A stretch of DNA of 43,030 bases. Origin: CAYRFQ01 sp964423615. Its GTDB lineage: Bacteria; Planctomycetota; Planctomycetia; Gemmatales; Gemmataceae. The stretch covers positions 1-43,030 of the forward strand of contig CAYRFQ010000064.1 of the NCBI GenBank assembly GCA_964423615.1. The letters are read 5' to 3'. Shown piece by piece: positions 16,282-24,994 of the stretch; the stretch's first letter is position 1, and every line of letters begins with the position of its first letter. Both the position numbers and the translations under genes were made by a program. Below the pieces are notes generated by a model, which saw only the letters and a program-made list of their open reading frames with translations, was not told the origin of the DNA and searched no databases.

Positions 16282-17391
16282 ATGCGAGTCGTCATCGCCA
16301 GACAGCCTGGTGTACTTCGGGACCGCTTACGACAAGCTGTTCTGGGTCTTGGGCTAGAGTGCAAATCACGCGACTGTGTTTCATACGACCAGTTGCCTAC
16401 CCGATTGGGTCAAGGAGACGTCGATCTGGTGTTGATCGGCTTGGGGGTAGATTTTGACCAAGGTTTGAGTGTCGTGGAGCAAGCTCATCAGCAGACTACG
16501 GCTCCCATCTTTGCGGTTGGTCTTTCCTCCGATTCGGATCACATCCTTCAAACGATTCGTTCGGGGGCTCGGGAACACATCCACGAGGACGACGTTCGAG
16601 AAGAGTTGTTGGACGCCATTAATAAGTTGCGTTCAGCAGGAATTGCGGCTCCGCGCTGGGGCAAAGTTTTGGCCGTCACGGGAGCCCAGAGCGGCCTCGG
16701 GGTCACCACGGTGGCTTGTAACCTTGGCTTTGCCTTGGCTGGGTTCTACCCCGGTCAAGTAGTCCTGGGTGAATTGGCACGAACGGTGCCGGAGCTGGCG
16801 CTGAATTTGGATCTCAAACCACCACACGGATTGGACGCGTTGGCATCGGCGTGGGATCGAATGGACGCGACACTCCTACGCCGGGCTTTGGTGGCTCACC
16901 CGGCTAACTTGAGCGTCTTGGCTCACAAACCCGAGATGCTCGACCCGGTCGACTTGCCTCCTACCGCCATGCGCAATGTTTTGATTTTATTGCGAAGCAT
17001 GTTCCCCTTCACGGTCGTCGACGTAGGTCACACGATCGACGAGTCGCGCATGCTCGCTCTGGAACTGGCCGACAAGATCGCAGTGGTGTTACGACTGGAC
17101 ATCCCGTCCGTGCGACTGAGCCAACAGTTCTTGCAACGGTTGGAAGAACAGGGAATCGCGATGGAGAAAGTTCGAATCATAGTCAACCGATACGGCCAAC
17201 GACAACAGTTCTCTTGGCGTGAAGCCCAGAAGGCTCTGGGATTGACCGTGTTGGAGTGGATTCCCGATGACCCTGCCCGCGTCAACAAGTCGATCAACCA
17301 AGGCCAACCATTGACGACGGTTGCTCGTGGGGCGGCGATCACTCGCCGGTTCATGAAGTTGGCCAAGAACCTAAACGGACGCGGATCGTAG
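16282..17391 (+). CDS. CpaE/TadZ-like ATPase (pilus localisation)
   Basis: 369 aa. An N-terminal receiver-like domain (about 1-115) precedes a MinD/ParA-type ATPase domain. The P-loop reads TGAQSGLGVTT (133-143), with no lysine at the positions conserved in MinD/ParA proteins, an atypical Walker A as known for TadZ/CpaE proteins. It is followed by VACNLGFALA and by VVDVGHTIDESRMLALELADK, the equivalent of the switch/Walker B region. TadZ proteins recruit the Tad machine to a cell pole or site. AGGAGGG lies 6 nt before the ATG. Between tadG and tadA, as in most tad operons. Confidence 0.88.
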   Translation: MRVVIARQPGVLRDRLRQAVLGLGLECKSRDCVSYDQLPTRLGQGDVDLVLIGLGVDFDQGLSVVEQAHQQTTAPIFAVGLSSDSDHILQTIRSGAREHIHEDDVREELLDAINKLRSAGIAAPRWGKVLAVTGAQSGLGVTTVACNLGFALAGFYPGQVVLGELARTVPELALNLDLKPPHGLDALASAWDRMDATLLRRALVAHPANLSVLAHKPEMLDPVDLPPTAMRNVLILLRSMFPFTVVDVGHTIDESRMLALELADKIAVVLRLDIPSVRLSQQFLQRLEEQGIAMEKVRIIVNRYGQRQQFSWREAQKALGLTVLEWIPDDPARVNKSINQGQPLTTVARGAAITRRFMKLAKNLNGRGS

Positions 17392-17535
17392 CGGTTGATC
17401 CGCTTGGCTTTCTCCACCTGGAGGCAACAGTAATCCCTTGCTCGAGGAGGTTTCCTAACGGAATGGCCGGGAGCCCTGGCTCTCCAGAAGGAACCCCATG
17501 TGAAGATACGATCACTCACTAGGAGACGTCTGACG

Positions 17536-18942
17536 ATGTGGCAGCAGGATAACACCGGAACGCTCGACCCTCAAGTTCTTGCGAGAACGTTCCAACAGAT
17601 CAAAGGAGAGATCCATCGGCAGTTGGTCGAGATGATCGACATCTCGAAGTTGGACAAGATTGACCCAGCTCGCCTCCGTCGTGAGGTTCGGTCGCTGGCG
17701 ATCCAACTTGCGGAAGATTCTCCCGAGTTGCTCAACGAAATCGAACAAGAACGCTTGATCGACGAGATCATGAACGAGGCCTTCGGTCTCGGCCCGCTCG
17801 AAGGATTCATGAATGACCCATCGGTCTCGGATATCCTTGTCAACGGCCCCGACATGGTCTATGTCGAGCGACTGGGGCGGATGGAAGAAACGCAGGTCGT
17901 CTTCGCCGACAACGCTCATCTGATCCAGATCATCCAACGGGTGGCCGCTCGCGTGGGGCGGCGTGTGGACGAGATGTCGCCGATGGTCGACGCTCGGCTT
18001 CCTGACGGGTCTCGTGTCAACGCAATCATCCCTCCGTTGTCATTGGACGGCCCGGTCCTTTCGATTCGTCGCTTCGGAGTCCGTTTGTCTGCCGAGGACT
18101 TACTGGCGAACAACACCATGCCCCCGGTGGTACTCCAGTTTCTTGAGGCCGCTGTCTCAGCTCGACAGAACATCCTAATCTCTGGCGGGACCGGTGCGGG
18201 TAAGACAACGCTTCTTAATACGCTTTCTCGCTTCATTCCCACCGAAGAACGGCTCGTCACGATCGAGGACTCCGCCGAACTGAAGATTCAACACAAGCAT
18301 GTGGTTCGTTTGGAGACACGGATTCCCAACATCGAAGGGGTCGGCGAGTACACCCAACGGGATCTGGTGCGGAACAGTTTGCGGATGCGTCCGGATCGGA
18401 TCATCATTGGGGAGGTGCGTGGCCCGGAAGCCCTCGACATGCTTCAGGCCATGAATACCGGTCACGAAGGTTCGCTCACGACAATTCACGCCAACGACAC
18501 CCGAGACGCTTTGGCTCGACTCGAGACAATGATTACGATGGCTGGTTTCGAGATGCCTCTCTCGGTCATCCGGAACTACGTCGGGTCAGCCATTCGATTG
18601 GTCGTCCACATGGCTCGCCTCAAAGGTGGTGCAAGGAAAATCATCCGTATATCTGAAATTGCCGGCCTACGCAAACGCCGCCACTACGTCGTCCGAGACA
18701 TCTTTAACTTCCACCCCACTGGTGTCTTTCGTGGACACGCTACCGGGGAATTCCTTGCCACTGGATATGTTCCGAAATGCCTCGCACGAATCCAGGGAGC
18801 TGGAATTGCAATCTCCGAGGACATTTTTCGAGAAGGTCCGTTGTCTCCGGTCGGCAACGAGACGGTGGTCGAAGAGGTCATCGAAGACGACCTGATTCCA
18901 CCAGCGGACTTCCCGCACTTGACCGACGACCCGAACGAATGA
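17536..18942 (+). CDS. tadA: Tad secretion ATPase TadA (CpaF)
   Basis: 468 aa from the chosen ATG. This hexameric ATPase powers pilus assembly. Walker A GGTGAGKT is at 217-224, the Asp box ERLVTIEDSAELK at 238-250, Walker B RIIIGEVRG at 288-296, and the His box TGHEGSLTTIHAND at 308-321. The N-terminal all-helical domain (1-100) is typical of CpaF. An in-frame GTG at 17500 would add 12 residues (MKIRSLTRRRLT) and has AAGGA nearby; ATG 17536 with AGGAG about 10 nt upstream was preferred. The C-terminus after about residue 390 extends further than minimal CpaF proteins and ends in an acidic tail. Confidence 0.93.
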   Translation: MWQQDNTGTLDPQVLARTFQQIKGEIHRQLVEMIDISKLDKIDPARLRREVRSLAIQLAEDSPELLNEIEQERLIDEIMNEAFGLGPLEGFMNDPSVSDILVNGPDMVYVERLGRMEETQVVFADNAHLIQIIQRVAARVGRRVDEMSPMVDARLPDGSRVNAIIPPLSLDGPVLSIRRFGVRLSAEDLLANNTMPPVVLQFLEAAVSARQNILISGGTGAGKTTLLNTLSRFIPTEERLVTIEDSAELKIQHKHVVRLETRIPNIEGVGEYTQRDLVRNSLRMRPDRIIIGEVRGPEALDMLQAMNTGHEGSLTTIHANDTRDALARLETMITMAGFEMPLSVIRNYVGSAIRLVVHMARLKGGARKIIRISEIAGLRKRRHYVVRDIFNFHPTGVFRGHATGEFLATGYVPKCLARIQGAGIAISEDIFREGPLSPVGNETVVEEVIEDDLIPPADFPHLTDDPNE

Positions 18943-19206
18943 GAGATGCAAGGTTAAACTAGCAGGCCTCCTCGCGTTCCCGTTTTGGCCCCCTCGGTCA
19001 CCGGCACTGCACGCAGTTGCGTGTGTGCCGGTGGCCAAACCAAGAAAGACCGGACGGCATACCGGGGGTGCCTGCTACGTGAACTCACCCCTACCGAACA
19101 AGCGATCCGACCATCCTTGACTGAGAGCGTCCGGGACACCCGCTCAAGATTCTCCGAACAAGAACCTCGTCGAGGTGCCAAGGAAGCGTCTTTGGAGAAC
19201 CCATCC

Positions 19207-20142
19207 ATGACAGAATTCATTTTGCTGTTTGTTATCGTGATCCTCGTGGTGGGCGTCATCATGGGCGCTTTCGCAGGAATGCGTGGACTCCACGAGCGCC
19301 GCCAAGCTTACATCACACGGAGGTTGCCGACGCCAGAACCGGAAGGGGCCTTGATCGGCAGCTTGCCCAGAAAGGATTCCCCGAAATGGGACGAACAGGT
19401 CGACGAAGCCTTCGAGAGACTGGTCCACCGAACCGGCCTCGGCTGGTCGACCCAGGAGGCCCTGGGCTGGGTCCTGGTAGCCGGCGTTGCCATCGGTGGA
19501 TTGTTCCTGCTGTGGACGTCCCAATCGATGGTCGCCGGAATCGGTTTGATTTTGGGAATGGCAGTTCCACTGGTGATCTATCTGATCTTGCAAAGACGCT
19601 GGCGAAATCAGTTACAAAAGCAGCTTCCTGATACCTTTTTTCTTCTCGCTCGATCGTTGCGAGCTGGCTTGAGTCTCGAACAAGCGTTCGATAACGTCGC
19701 CAATCACGGAGCGAAGCCCATTGCCGCCGAATTCAAGCGAGGCGTGGAACAAATGAAACTCGGCCTAACCGTTGCAGCCGCCTTGCAAGGGATGGCCCGA
19801 CGAATTCAACTGTTGGATTTTGACGTGTTCGTGACGATCGTGAGCTTACATCGAAACATCGGTGGTAACTTGACGCTGTTGTTGGATCGGGTCGCCATCA
19901 GCACTCGTGACCGTGACCAGTTCCGTGGTCAAGTTCGGGCAGCAACAGCTTTGTCTCGAGTCACAGCCTTCGCCGTCGCACTCGGAGCCCCATTGATCTT
20001 CATCGGATACGCCATTTGGCAACCAGAGTTCATCGAGAGGTTCACGGAATCGGCATCAGGTAATCGAGCATTGTCCGCAGCGATCCTCTTGGAAATCATA
20101 GGGATCTGCTGGTTAGCGGTGCTGTTGCGGGAGCGAGCGTAG
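19207..20142 (+). CDS. tadB: Tad platform protein TadB
   Basis: 311 aa inner-membrane protein. The N-terminal segment MTEFILLFVIVILVVGVIMG is followed by a charged linker, two more membrane segments (about 85-125), and a T2SSF domain: LPDTFFLLARSLRAGLSLEQAFDNVA, then QMKLGLTVAAALQGMARR and SLHRNIGGNLTLLLDRVA. These match TadB, which with TadC forms the platform that TadA works on. ATG 19207 fits the family start and has TTTGGAG upstream. The frame is open from 18985, but that part is not membrane-like and is probably leader. Confidence 0.9.
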   Translation: MTEFILLFVIVILVVGVIMGAFAGMRGLHERRQAYITRRLPTPEPEGALIGSLPRKDSPKWDEQVDEAFERLVHRTGLGWSTQEALGWVLVAGVAIGGLFLLWTSQSMVAGIGLILGMAVPLVIYLILQRRWRNQLQKQLPDTFFLLARSLRAGLSLEQAFDNVANHGAKPIAAEFKRGVEQMKLGLTVAAALQGMARRIQLLDFDVFVTIVSLHRNIGGNLTLLLDRVAISTRDRDQFRGQVRAATALSRVTAFAVALGAPLIFIGYAIWQPEFIERFTESASGNRALSAAILLEIIGICWLAVLLRERA

Positions 20143-20361
20143 GATTAGGGTCCCTGCTTGCTGTCGTTGGCTGGCAGGGATCGCTTTGGCGGAACAAAAT
20201 TCTACACCCACCCAAATCACAAGTGTGTTGGGTTCGCGCTCTACATACATCCTCGTATGAACGAGGTTGGTGTGTGGCCACACACCCCAGAAAACGTGAC
20301 GAAGGGACACCACGAGTCCCATCAAAACTTGACGGATCAAGGCACAAATGCGAGAGCAGCT
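20143..20361 (+). other. tadB-tadC gap with palindromes
   Basis: 219 bp between tadB and tadC, unusually long for this operon. It has a perfect 16-bp palindrome GTGTGTGGCCACACAC at 20270-20285, a CCTCG-ACGAGG pair just before it, and a TCCCTGC/GCAGGGA pair at 20151-20180. These could be regulatory or RNA-processing structures. The frame through this region is open and in phase with tadC but does not look like coding sequence. Confidence 0.4.
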
Positions 20362-21354
20362 ATGAACGATTGGATTCAATTTGGTGGTGTGTTTCTTGCT
20401 GTTTCAGCTTTGGCATTCGTTGTCATCATGCTGTTCCGGAGGTCGGTCCTTCGCGAGCCGGACCGCGTCCCCGAACCGGTGGACGAGCCGGAAGAGCTTC
20501 CCGAAAACGACCTCGTTTTGGGAGAATACACCACAGCCTTGTCGGGCAGTTTGACCAAGCCAGGTGGAAAACTATCCGACTTACAACAAGACTTGCGTTC
20601 GGCGGGCTACTACCGACCAACAGCAATAGTCGAATATCGTGCCGTGAGGAACCTGTTGGTCTTAATGGCGGTGCTGCTGACCGCAACGTTGGCGTTGTTG
20701 GTCACCGACCGGCGCGTTGTCCCCGTGCTCATCGTGGGGGTCATCGTCGCAGGATTGGCCTACAGTTTACCGCGTGTGTACTTGTTCATCCGGGGTAGGA
20801 ACCGAAGCCGCGCGATCGAACGCGGACTACCCCTCGCGATTGACCTGATGATCTTATGTTTGTCAGCAGGTCAGAACTTGTTGGCTGCCCTCCTGCAAGT
20901 CGCTCGCCAACTGAGGAACTCTCACCCCGTTCTTGCCCAAGAGTTAACGATCGCTCACCAACAAGCGGAACTCCATAGTTTGGGGCATGCCTTGACGCAG
21001 TGGGCCGACCGCGTTCGTTTACCCGAAGTAAGAAACCTCGTGATGCTATTGATCCAGTCGGAGAAGTTGGGAGCTGACGCTGCAGCCACACTGAGTGAGT
21101 TAGCCACGAACTTCCGAACGAACGCCCGCCAACGTGCCGAAGCACAAGCCAACAGACTCAGCTTTTGGATGCTGTTTCCCTCGGTCTTTTGTTTCTTGGT
21201 TGCCTCGGCCATTGTCTTGGTTGGGCCAGCGTATCTCGAATATTTCCAGTACCAAAAAGAAGCGGCTCGAATGATCGACGAGTCCCAAGAGACCGTCCGC
21301 CAAACCACTCCGAGTGACGACATCACCACACAACAGTCCACGGGTGTGAATTGA
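20362..21354 (+). CDS. tadC: Tad platform protein TadC
   Basis: 330 aa. An N-terminal membrane segment (VFLAVSALAFVVIMLF) is followed by a Pro/Glu-rich linker, a pair of membrane segments (about 95-140), and a T2SSF domain: LPLAIDLMILCLSAGQNLLAALLQVA, QQAELHSLGHALTQWADRV and LVMLLIQSEKLGADAAATLSELA. The final hydrophobic segment is LFPSVFCFLVASAIVLVGPAYL. It partners TadB in the inner-membrane platform. ATG 20362 is preceded by a GAGAG stretch. The C-terminal tail is Thr/Gln-rich. It is the last recognised gene of the tad locus. Confidence 0.9.
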   Translation: MNDWIQFGGVFLAVSALAFVVIMLFRRSVLREPDRVPEPVDEPEELPENDLVLGEYTTALSGSLTKPGGKLSDLQQDLRSAGYYRPTAIVEYRAVRNLLVLMAVLLTATLALLVTDRRVVPVLIVGVIVAGLAYSLPRVYLFIRGRNRSRAIERGLPLAIDLMILCLSAGQNLLAALLQVARQLRNSHPVLAQELTIAHQQAELHSLGHALTQWADRVRLPEVRNLVMLLIQSEKLGADAAATLSELATNFRTNARQRAEAQANRLSFWMLFPSVFCFLVASAIVLVGPAYLEYFQYQKEAARMIDESQETVRQTTPSDDITTQQSTGVN

Positions 21355-21437
21355 TATGTCTTGCTAGAATCGCCCACATCCAACTCACACTTGAACTTCT
21401 CCAGGGATAGTATCGTTGGCGAAGAGGGGCTGCGTCG

Positions 21438-21472
21438 ACTCGGTGGAGGATTGCAAGAGGCCTCCACCGAGT
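21438..21472. terminator. Perfect 12-bp hairpin after tadC
   Basis: ACTCGGTGGAGG (21438-21449) pairs perfectly with CCTCCACCGAGT (21461-21472) around an 11-nt loop, between the convergent tadC and LRR genes. No T run follows on either side, so its role as a two-way terminator is inferred. It also lies inside a 67-codon frame beginning with TTG at 21361; that frame lacks a ribosome-binding site and was not called. Confidence 0.5.
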
Positions 21473-21567
21473 TATGGACCTTCAACGAACAGTTGGCTCG
21501 GGCAGACATGCGTCGAGACGGCCCAGCGATTGATCCCCTTCCTCCGATCGACACAACCTCTTAGCCC

Positions 21568-23364
21568 TCAATACCAATCCACAGAATCACCGTAACGTCT
21601 TCGCAATTCGTTCTCCACAGTTTCAGGCAAATCTTCGATATCCAGTTTTAATTCCCGGAGCCAGGAAATTGTCTTCGATGCGAGCAGAGCTTCTGCGGCC
21701 TCTTCACTGATCACATTTGCCTCAGCTTCTAATTTCGCCAGATTCTGCATATAGGTTGACCGGGCCACATCGACCAGACCATTGACGATTTCGTTACCCG
21801 CCAAATCGAGTTCGTAGACGTGGGCGAAATTCTCGGAGTTGGAGATGAAACGTACGCCTTCGTCTCCAAAATCGTTGCCACAGAAGCTCACGTCTCCCAA
21901 CTGTGTAAGATAAGGGGATTCGGCTACCAGTTGCGCCGCTTCTGGACCTAGATGATTGTGTCCGAGATACAGCAAGACAAGATTGGTCAGATAAGGCGAG
22001 TTCGCGAGGGCTTCGATTCCTTTGGCCGTGAAGTCGTTCGTGAAAGCGATCAATTCAACCAAGTTCTCCATATTTCGTGAGTTTGCGAGAGCTTCGAGGC
22101 CATTGTCGCTAATTTCGTTTTCGCCGACATGCAACCCGACGAGGTTCGTCAGGTAAGCGGACTCTGCGATGGCTCTGACGCCTTCGTCACCAATGGCGTT
22201 TTCGTCCAAGTCGAGTCGGATCAGTCCACCCAACGCCTGGGATTCGGCAATCGCTTCCGCCCCTTCCGGTCCGACTTCATTTTGCCACAGTGACAGCAGT
22301 CTCAGGTTGCCGAGTTTTTTGGACTCGGCGAGGGACCTGACTCCCTCGGGGCCGATGTTGTTGGCACGAAGGGCGAGTTTGAAAAGAGGCTTGGCAATCG
22401 GTGAGCCAGCGAGTGCTTTCAATCCTCGGTCGGAGATTGTGTTCCAATTGAGGTTGAGGGCACGGAGCTTGCGGAGATGCTTGGACTGGCACAACGCAAT
22501 AAGGCCTCTGTCATCCAAAAGACAGCTTTCCAGGCTCAGGTGGGTCAAGTTCGCAAAGGCCGGAGAATCGGCTAGAATTTCCCAGCCTTCGTCGAACAAC
22601 GAGGTGGAATCCAGGCTCAGGTACTCGAGTCTATTCAACAACTCGCTCTTTCCCAAGGCTTGGAGTTCGTCGCTGGGCACATGGAAAGCCCCCAGGTGAA
22701 GCTTCTGGAGGCGTGCAACCAGAGGCGATTCTGCAAGACTGCGAAGTGCGTGGCCGATGTCGTTTCCATTGAGGTTCAGGACTCGGAGATTTGGCATACA
22801 CGGAATTCTCAACAGACGATCCAGGTCACCGAGTTCCATTTCCGTATAGGACAAATCGAGTTTTCGTAGATTCGCGAGATGAGGTGCTTCCAGGAGCGGT
22901 AACAAGTCTTCGAACAGTGGGTTAAAATCGAGCAGCTTGAGCGAATGCAGCCGGGTCAAGTTGTGCATGGTGGCGAGTCCGCTGAGTGCGTCGTCGACAT
23001 CCAACAGTTCCAACTCCCGCAAAAGAGGGGCCTTTTCGAAGAGCGATTCTTGGACCTCGCGAAACTCTTCTGTCGTGAACTGGGCTTTCCTCAAGAACCC
23101 TCTGCGAAACGTGTATTCCTTGGCATTTTCGGGTAAGTGGGCAGTCCACGCCGCATAATTGGCTCGGAGCAATTCGTTTTCTCTTTGTCGTAACGGCAAA
23201 CGGCGCGGGTCTTCCTCGTCAAACCGGACCAACTCACATTGGACGCGGATGAACTCGGCCTGGTCTGGATCGTTGTTTTCCTCACACCAGTCGGCGTAGA
23301 CCATCCGCGGGGTATCATCGTCGGGTTTGTCGATGATCGTCTGGAGTAGCTGGTGATTGGACAT
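21568..23364 (-). CDS. TIGR02996-domain leucine-rich repeat protein
   Basis: 598 aa. Residues 1-45 form the TIGR02996 domain typical of Gemmata relatives: LLQTIIDKPDDDTPRMVYADWCEENNDPDQAEFIR. From about residue 110 a run of roughly 17 leucine-rich repeats follows, of the ribonuclease-inhibitor-like type, such as LRALNLNWNTISDRGLKALAGSP and LIRLDLDENAIGDEGVRAIAES. There is no signal peptide or membrane segment. The function of TIGR02996-LRR proteins is unknown; the LRR part implies protein binding. An AGGGA stretch lies about 10 nt before the ATG. It converges on tadC and is followed upstream by a separate sigma-54 regulator gene, also on the minus strand. Confidence 0.88.
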   Translation of the reverse strand: MSNHQLLQTIIDKPDDDTPRMVYADWCEENNDPDQAEFIRVQCELVRFDEEDPRRLPLRQRENELLRANYAAWTAHLPENAKEYTFRRGFLRKAQFTTEEFREVQESLFEKAPLLRELELLDVDDALSGLATMHNLTRLHSLKLLDFNPLFEDLLPLLEAPHLANLRKLDLSYTEMELGDLDRLLRIPCMPNLRVLNLNGNDIGHALRSLAESPLVARLQKLHLGAFHVPSDELQALGKSELLNRLEYLSLDSTSLFDEGWEILADSPAFANLTHLSLESCLLDDRGLIALCQSKHLRKLRALNLNWNTISDRGLKALAGSPIAKPLFKLALRANNIGPEGVRSLAESKKLGNLRLLSLWQNEVGPEGAEAIAESQALGGLIRLDLDENAIGDEGVRAIAESAYLTNLVGLHVGENEISDNGLEALANSRNMENLVELIAFTNDFTAKGIEALANSPYLTNLVLLYLGHNHLGPEAAQLVAESPYLTQLGDVSFCGNDFGDEGVRFISNSENFAHVYELDLAGNEIVNGLVDVARSTYMQNLAKLEAEANVISEEAAEALLASKTISWLRELKLDIEDLPETVENELRRRYGDSVDWY

Positions 23365-23517
23365 GTTGTGTATTCCCTGAAAGGCGAAAGTAGTCGAGAC
23401 CCTATGAAAGAAACCCCAGCGAGGCCTGATGAAGCAAAGGGGTGTCGAGGAGCCATCTCATTTTTCATTGTTGCCCGAAGTTGCGATGAACTCGGCCTTC
23501 GACGAATAAACACTCTC

Positions 23518-23559
23518 TTGACCCTTGATTCTTGACTTTTGACTCTCGACTCTCAACTT
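23518..23559. repeat. Heptamer tandem array 1 (six TTGACTY units)
   Basis: Six consecutive 7-bp units: TTGACCC, TTGATTC, TTGACTT, TTGACTC, TCGACTC and TCAACTT. The last unit overlaps the stop codon (23553-23555) of the minus-strand sigma-54 regulator. A different heptamer array at 38458 likewise overlaps a stop codon. Confidence 0.75.
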
Positions 23560-24632
23560 TCCTGGTCGTGTACTGATCCGTTTCGATTAACTTCACGCAT
23601 CTGAGCGACCTTCTTTTGGAGGGTGTTCCGATTGATTCCCAATCGCTCGGCAGCTTTGATGTGGACATTGCCAGTCAAACGCAAGACTTGCTCGATGACT
23701 TCTTGTTCGACAGCCGACACGAGCCGATCTCGTAAATCGTTCTCGTCGGGCCAAAGCCGAAGAGCCGTCTCGACGAGTTGTTCGACGAGTTTGGGAAAGT
23801 TGTTCTCCCGCGTGTGCAAGGGACGCAGTCGTCGTTCGCCTTGTGAACCGGGAACCAAGGCTTCGAAATGTACCCCGTCGTTTTCACCGAGTGCGACAGC
23901 GCGTTCGACGTAGTTTTCCAGTTCTCGCACATTCCCGGGCCAGTCGTATTGTTGCATCCGGGAGACAATCGTGTTTGGAACGTGCGGCGTTTCCCTCCGA
24001 TTCTCTTCGCAATATTTCTCCAGAAAGTGAGCAACCAGGATGGGAATGTCGGACGTCCGCTCCCGTAAAGGAGGAAGATAGATGGGCACGACGTTGAGAC
24101 GATAATACAAGTCGTCGCGGAATCGACCGGCTTCGATTTCTTCTTCGAGATATTGGTTGGTAGCGGCCACGACCCGAGTTTGGACGGTGATCGTGCGACT
24201 GTCACCGACTCGTTCGAATTGCCCGTCTTGCAACACCCGCAGGAGCTTGACTTGGAGCTTGGGGCTCATGCTGTTGATTTCGTCGAGAAAGATCGTTCCC
24301 GTGTGCGCGGCCTCGAAGCGACCAATTTTGTTGCTCACGGCCCCGGTAAATGCTCCCTTGATGTGGCCGAAGAGTTCGCTCTCTAAAAGACTTTCGGCTA
24401 ACGCTCCGCAGTTGACGCGGACGTAAGGTCCCTCTGCTCGGTCGCTCAGTCGGTGGATGTTGCGAGCGATGAGTTCCTTCCCCGTTCCTGTTTCGCCCAC
24501 GATCAGGACGTTGGCATTCGTTGGCGCCACCAACCGGATGAGTCGATAGATCTCTCGCATGGATGGGCTTTCGCCCACGACATCGGGTAACGGAGCGTCC
24601 AGAGGTTCGGGATTCTTGTCGAGTGGCCACAT
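23553..24632 (-). CDS. Sigma-54-dependent transcriptional activator, no receiver domain
   Basis: 359 aa. An AAA+ sigma-54 interaction domain fills residues 18-260: Walker A GETGTGKE (46-53), the sigma-54 contact loop GAFTGA (93-98), Walker B TIFLDEIN (113-120) and the arginine-containing ENYVERAVALGE near the end. The C-terminus is a Fis-type helix-turn-helix: EQVLRLTGNVHIKAAERLGINRNTLQKK. It lacks the N-terminal receiver or sensory domain of NtrC proteins, so its activity must be controlled in trans or by its level. ATG 24632 is preferred over a TTG 33 bases upstream. No -24/-12 promoter was found near it, and its target genes are unknown. Confidence 0.93.
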   Translation of the reverse strand: MWPLDKNPEPLDAPLPDVVGESPSMREIYRLIRLVAPTNANVLIVGETGTGKELIARNIHRLSDRAEGPYVRVNCGALAESLLESELFGHIKGAFTGAVSNKIGRFEAAHTGTIFLDEINSMSPKLQVKLLRVLQDGQFERVGDSRTITVQTRVVAATNQYLEEEIEAGRFRDDLYYRLNVVPIYLPPLRERTSDIPILVAHFLEKYCEENRRETPHVPNTIVSRMQQYDWPGNVRELENYVERAVALGENDGVHFEALVPGSQGERRLRPLHTRENNFPKLVEQLVETALRLWPDENDLRDRLVSAVEQEVIEQVLRLTGNVHIKAAERLGINRNTLQKKVAQMREVNRNGSVHDQES

Positions 24633-24788
24633 CGCGCGTCTCTTACGAGTAATGAAAGTCCGCAAGTCCTGCTAGCCATTATAGCGATGCGTCAATAGGT
24701 ATGTTGGTCGTCTCCAAAGGGGCAGACATTCAACGTTTTGGGCCGAGATGGACCCTTTTGCAAATGGTTGTAGCGATTAGTGTCCGTT

Positions 24789-24880
24789 TCCGTTTTCTGG
24801 TAGGGGGTGACAAGCGAAGGTATGGCCGAGCGAAGGCGCACCATAAAAAGACACGAGGTGCCATCCTCGTTCGGAGAACG
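24789..24880. repeat. Dispersed GTAGGGTGTGAC repeat, copy B
   Basis: GTAGGGGGTGACAAGCGAAG at 24800 aligns with copy A (5668), and GCCGAGCGAAGGCGCACC aligns with copy C (27688). An imperfect hairpin GGCGCACC...GGTGCC follows, as in copy C, but the right-hand terminal arm is lost. The similarity with copy C extends about 12 bp to the left (TTCCGTTTT). Confidence 0.55.
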
Positions 24881-24994
24881 ATATCGAGTTTGATTTGTCG
24901 ATCGACTTGGTGCGTCGTCTGCTGATCGCCGATTCCTCTTGGCCATGGGAGACGGAAATGCTATACGCCGTTTGCCAAAATCTGGAGGTGTCCC

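Noticed and set aside
16765..16785. TGGCAC-N5-GTGC sequence resembling a sigma-54 -24/-12 promoter
   Set aside because: Lies within the CpaE coding region and has no gene start downstream at a suitable distance; spacing and bases fit poorly.
18985..19206. Upstream extension of tadB
   Set aside because: Non-membrane sequence before a typical TadB start; probably leader between tadA and tadB.
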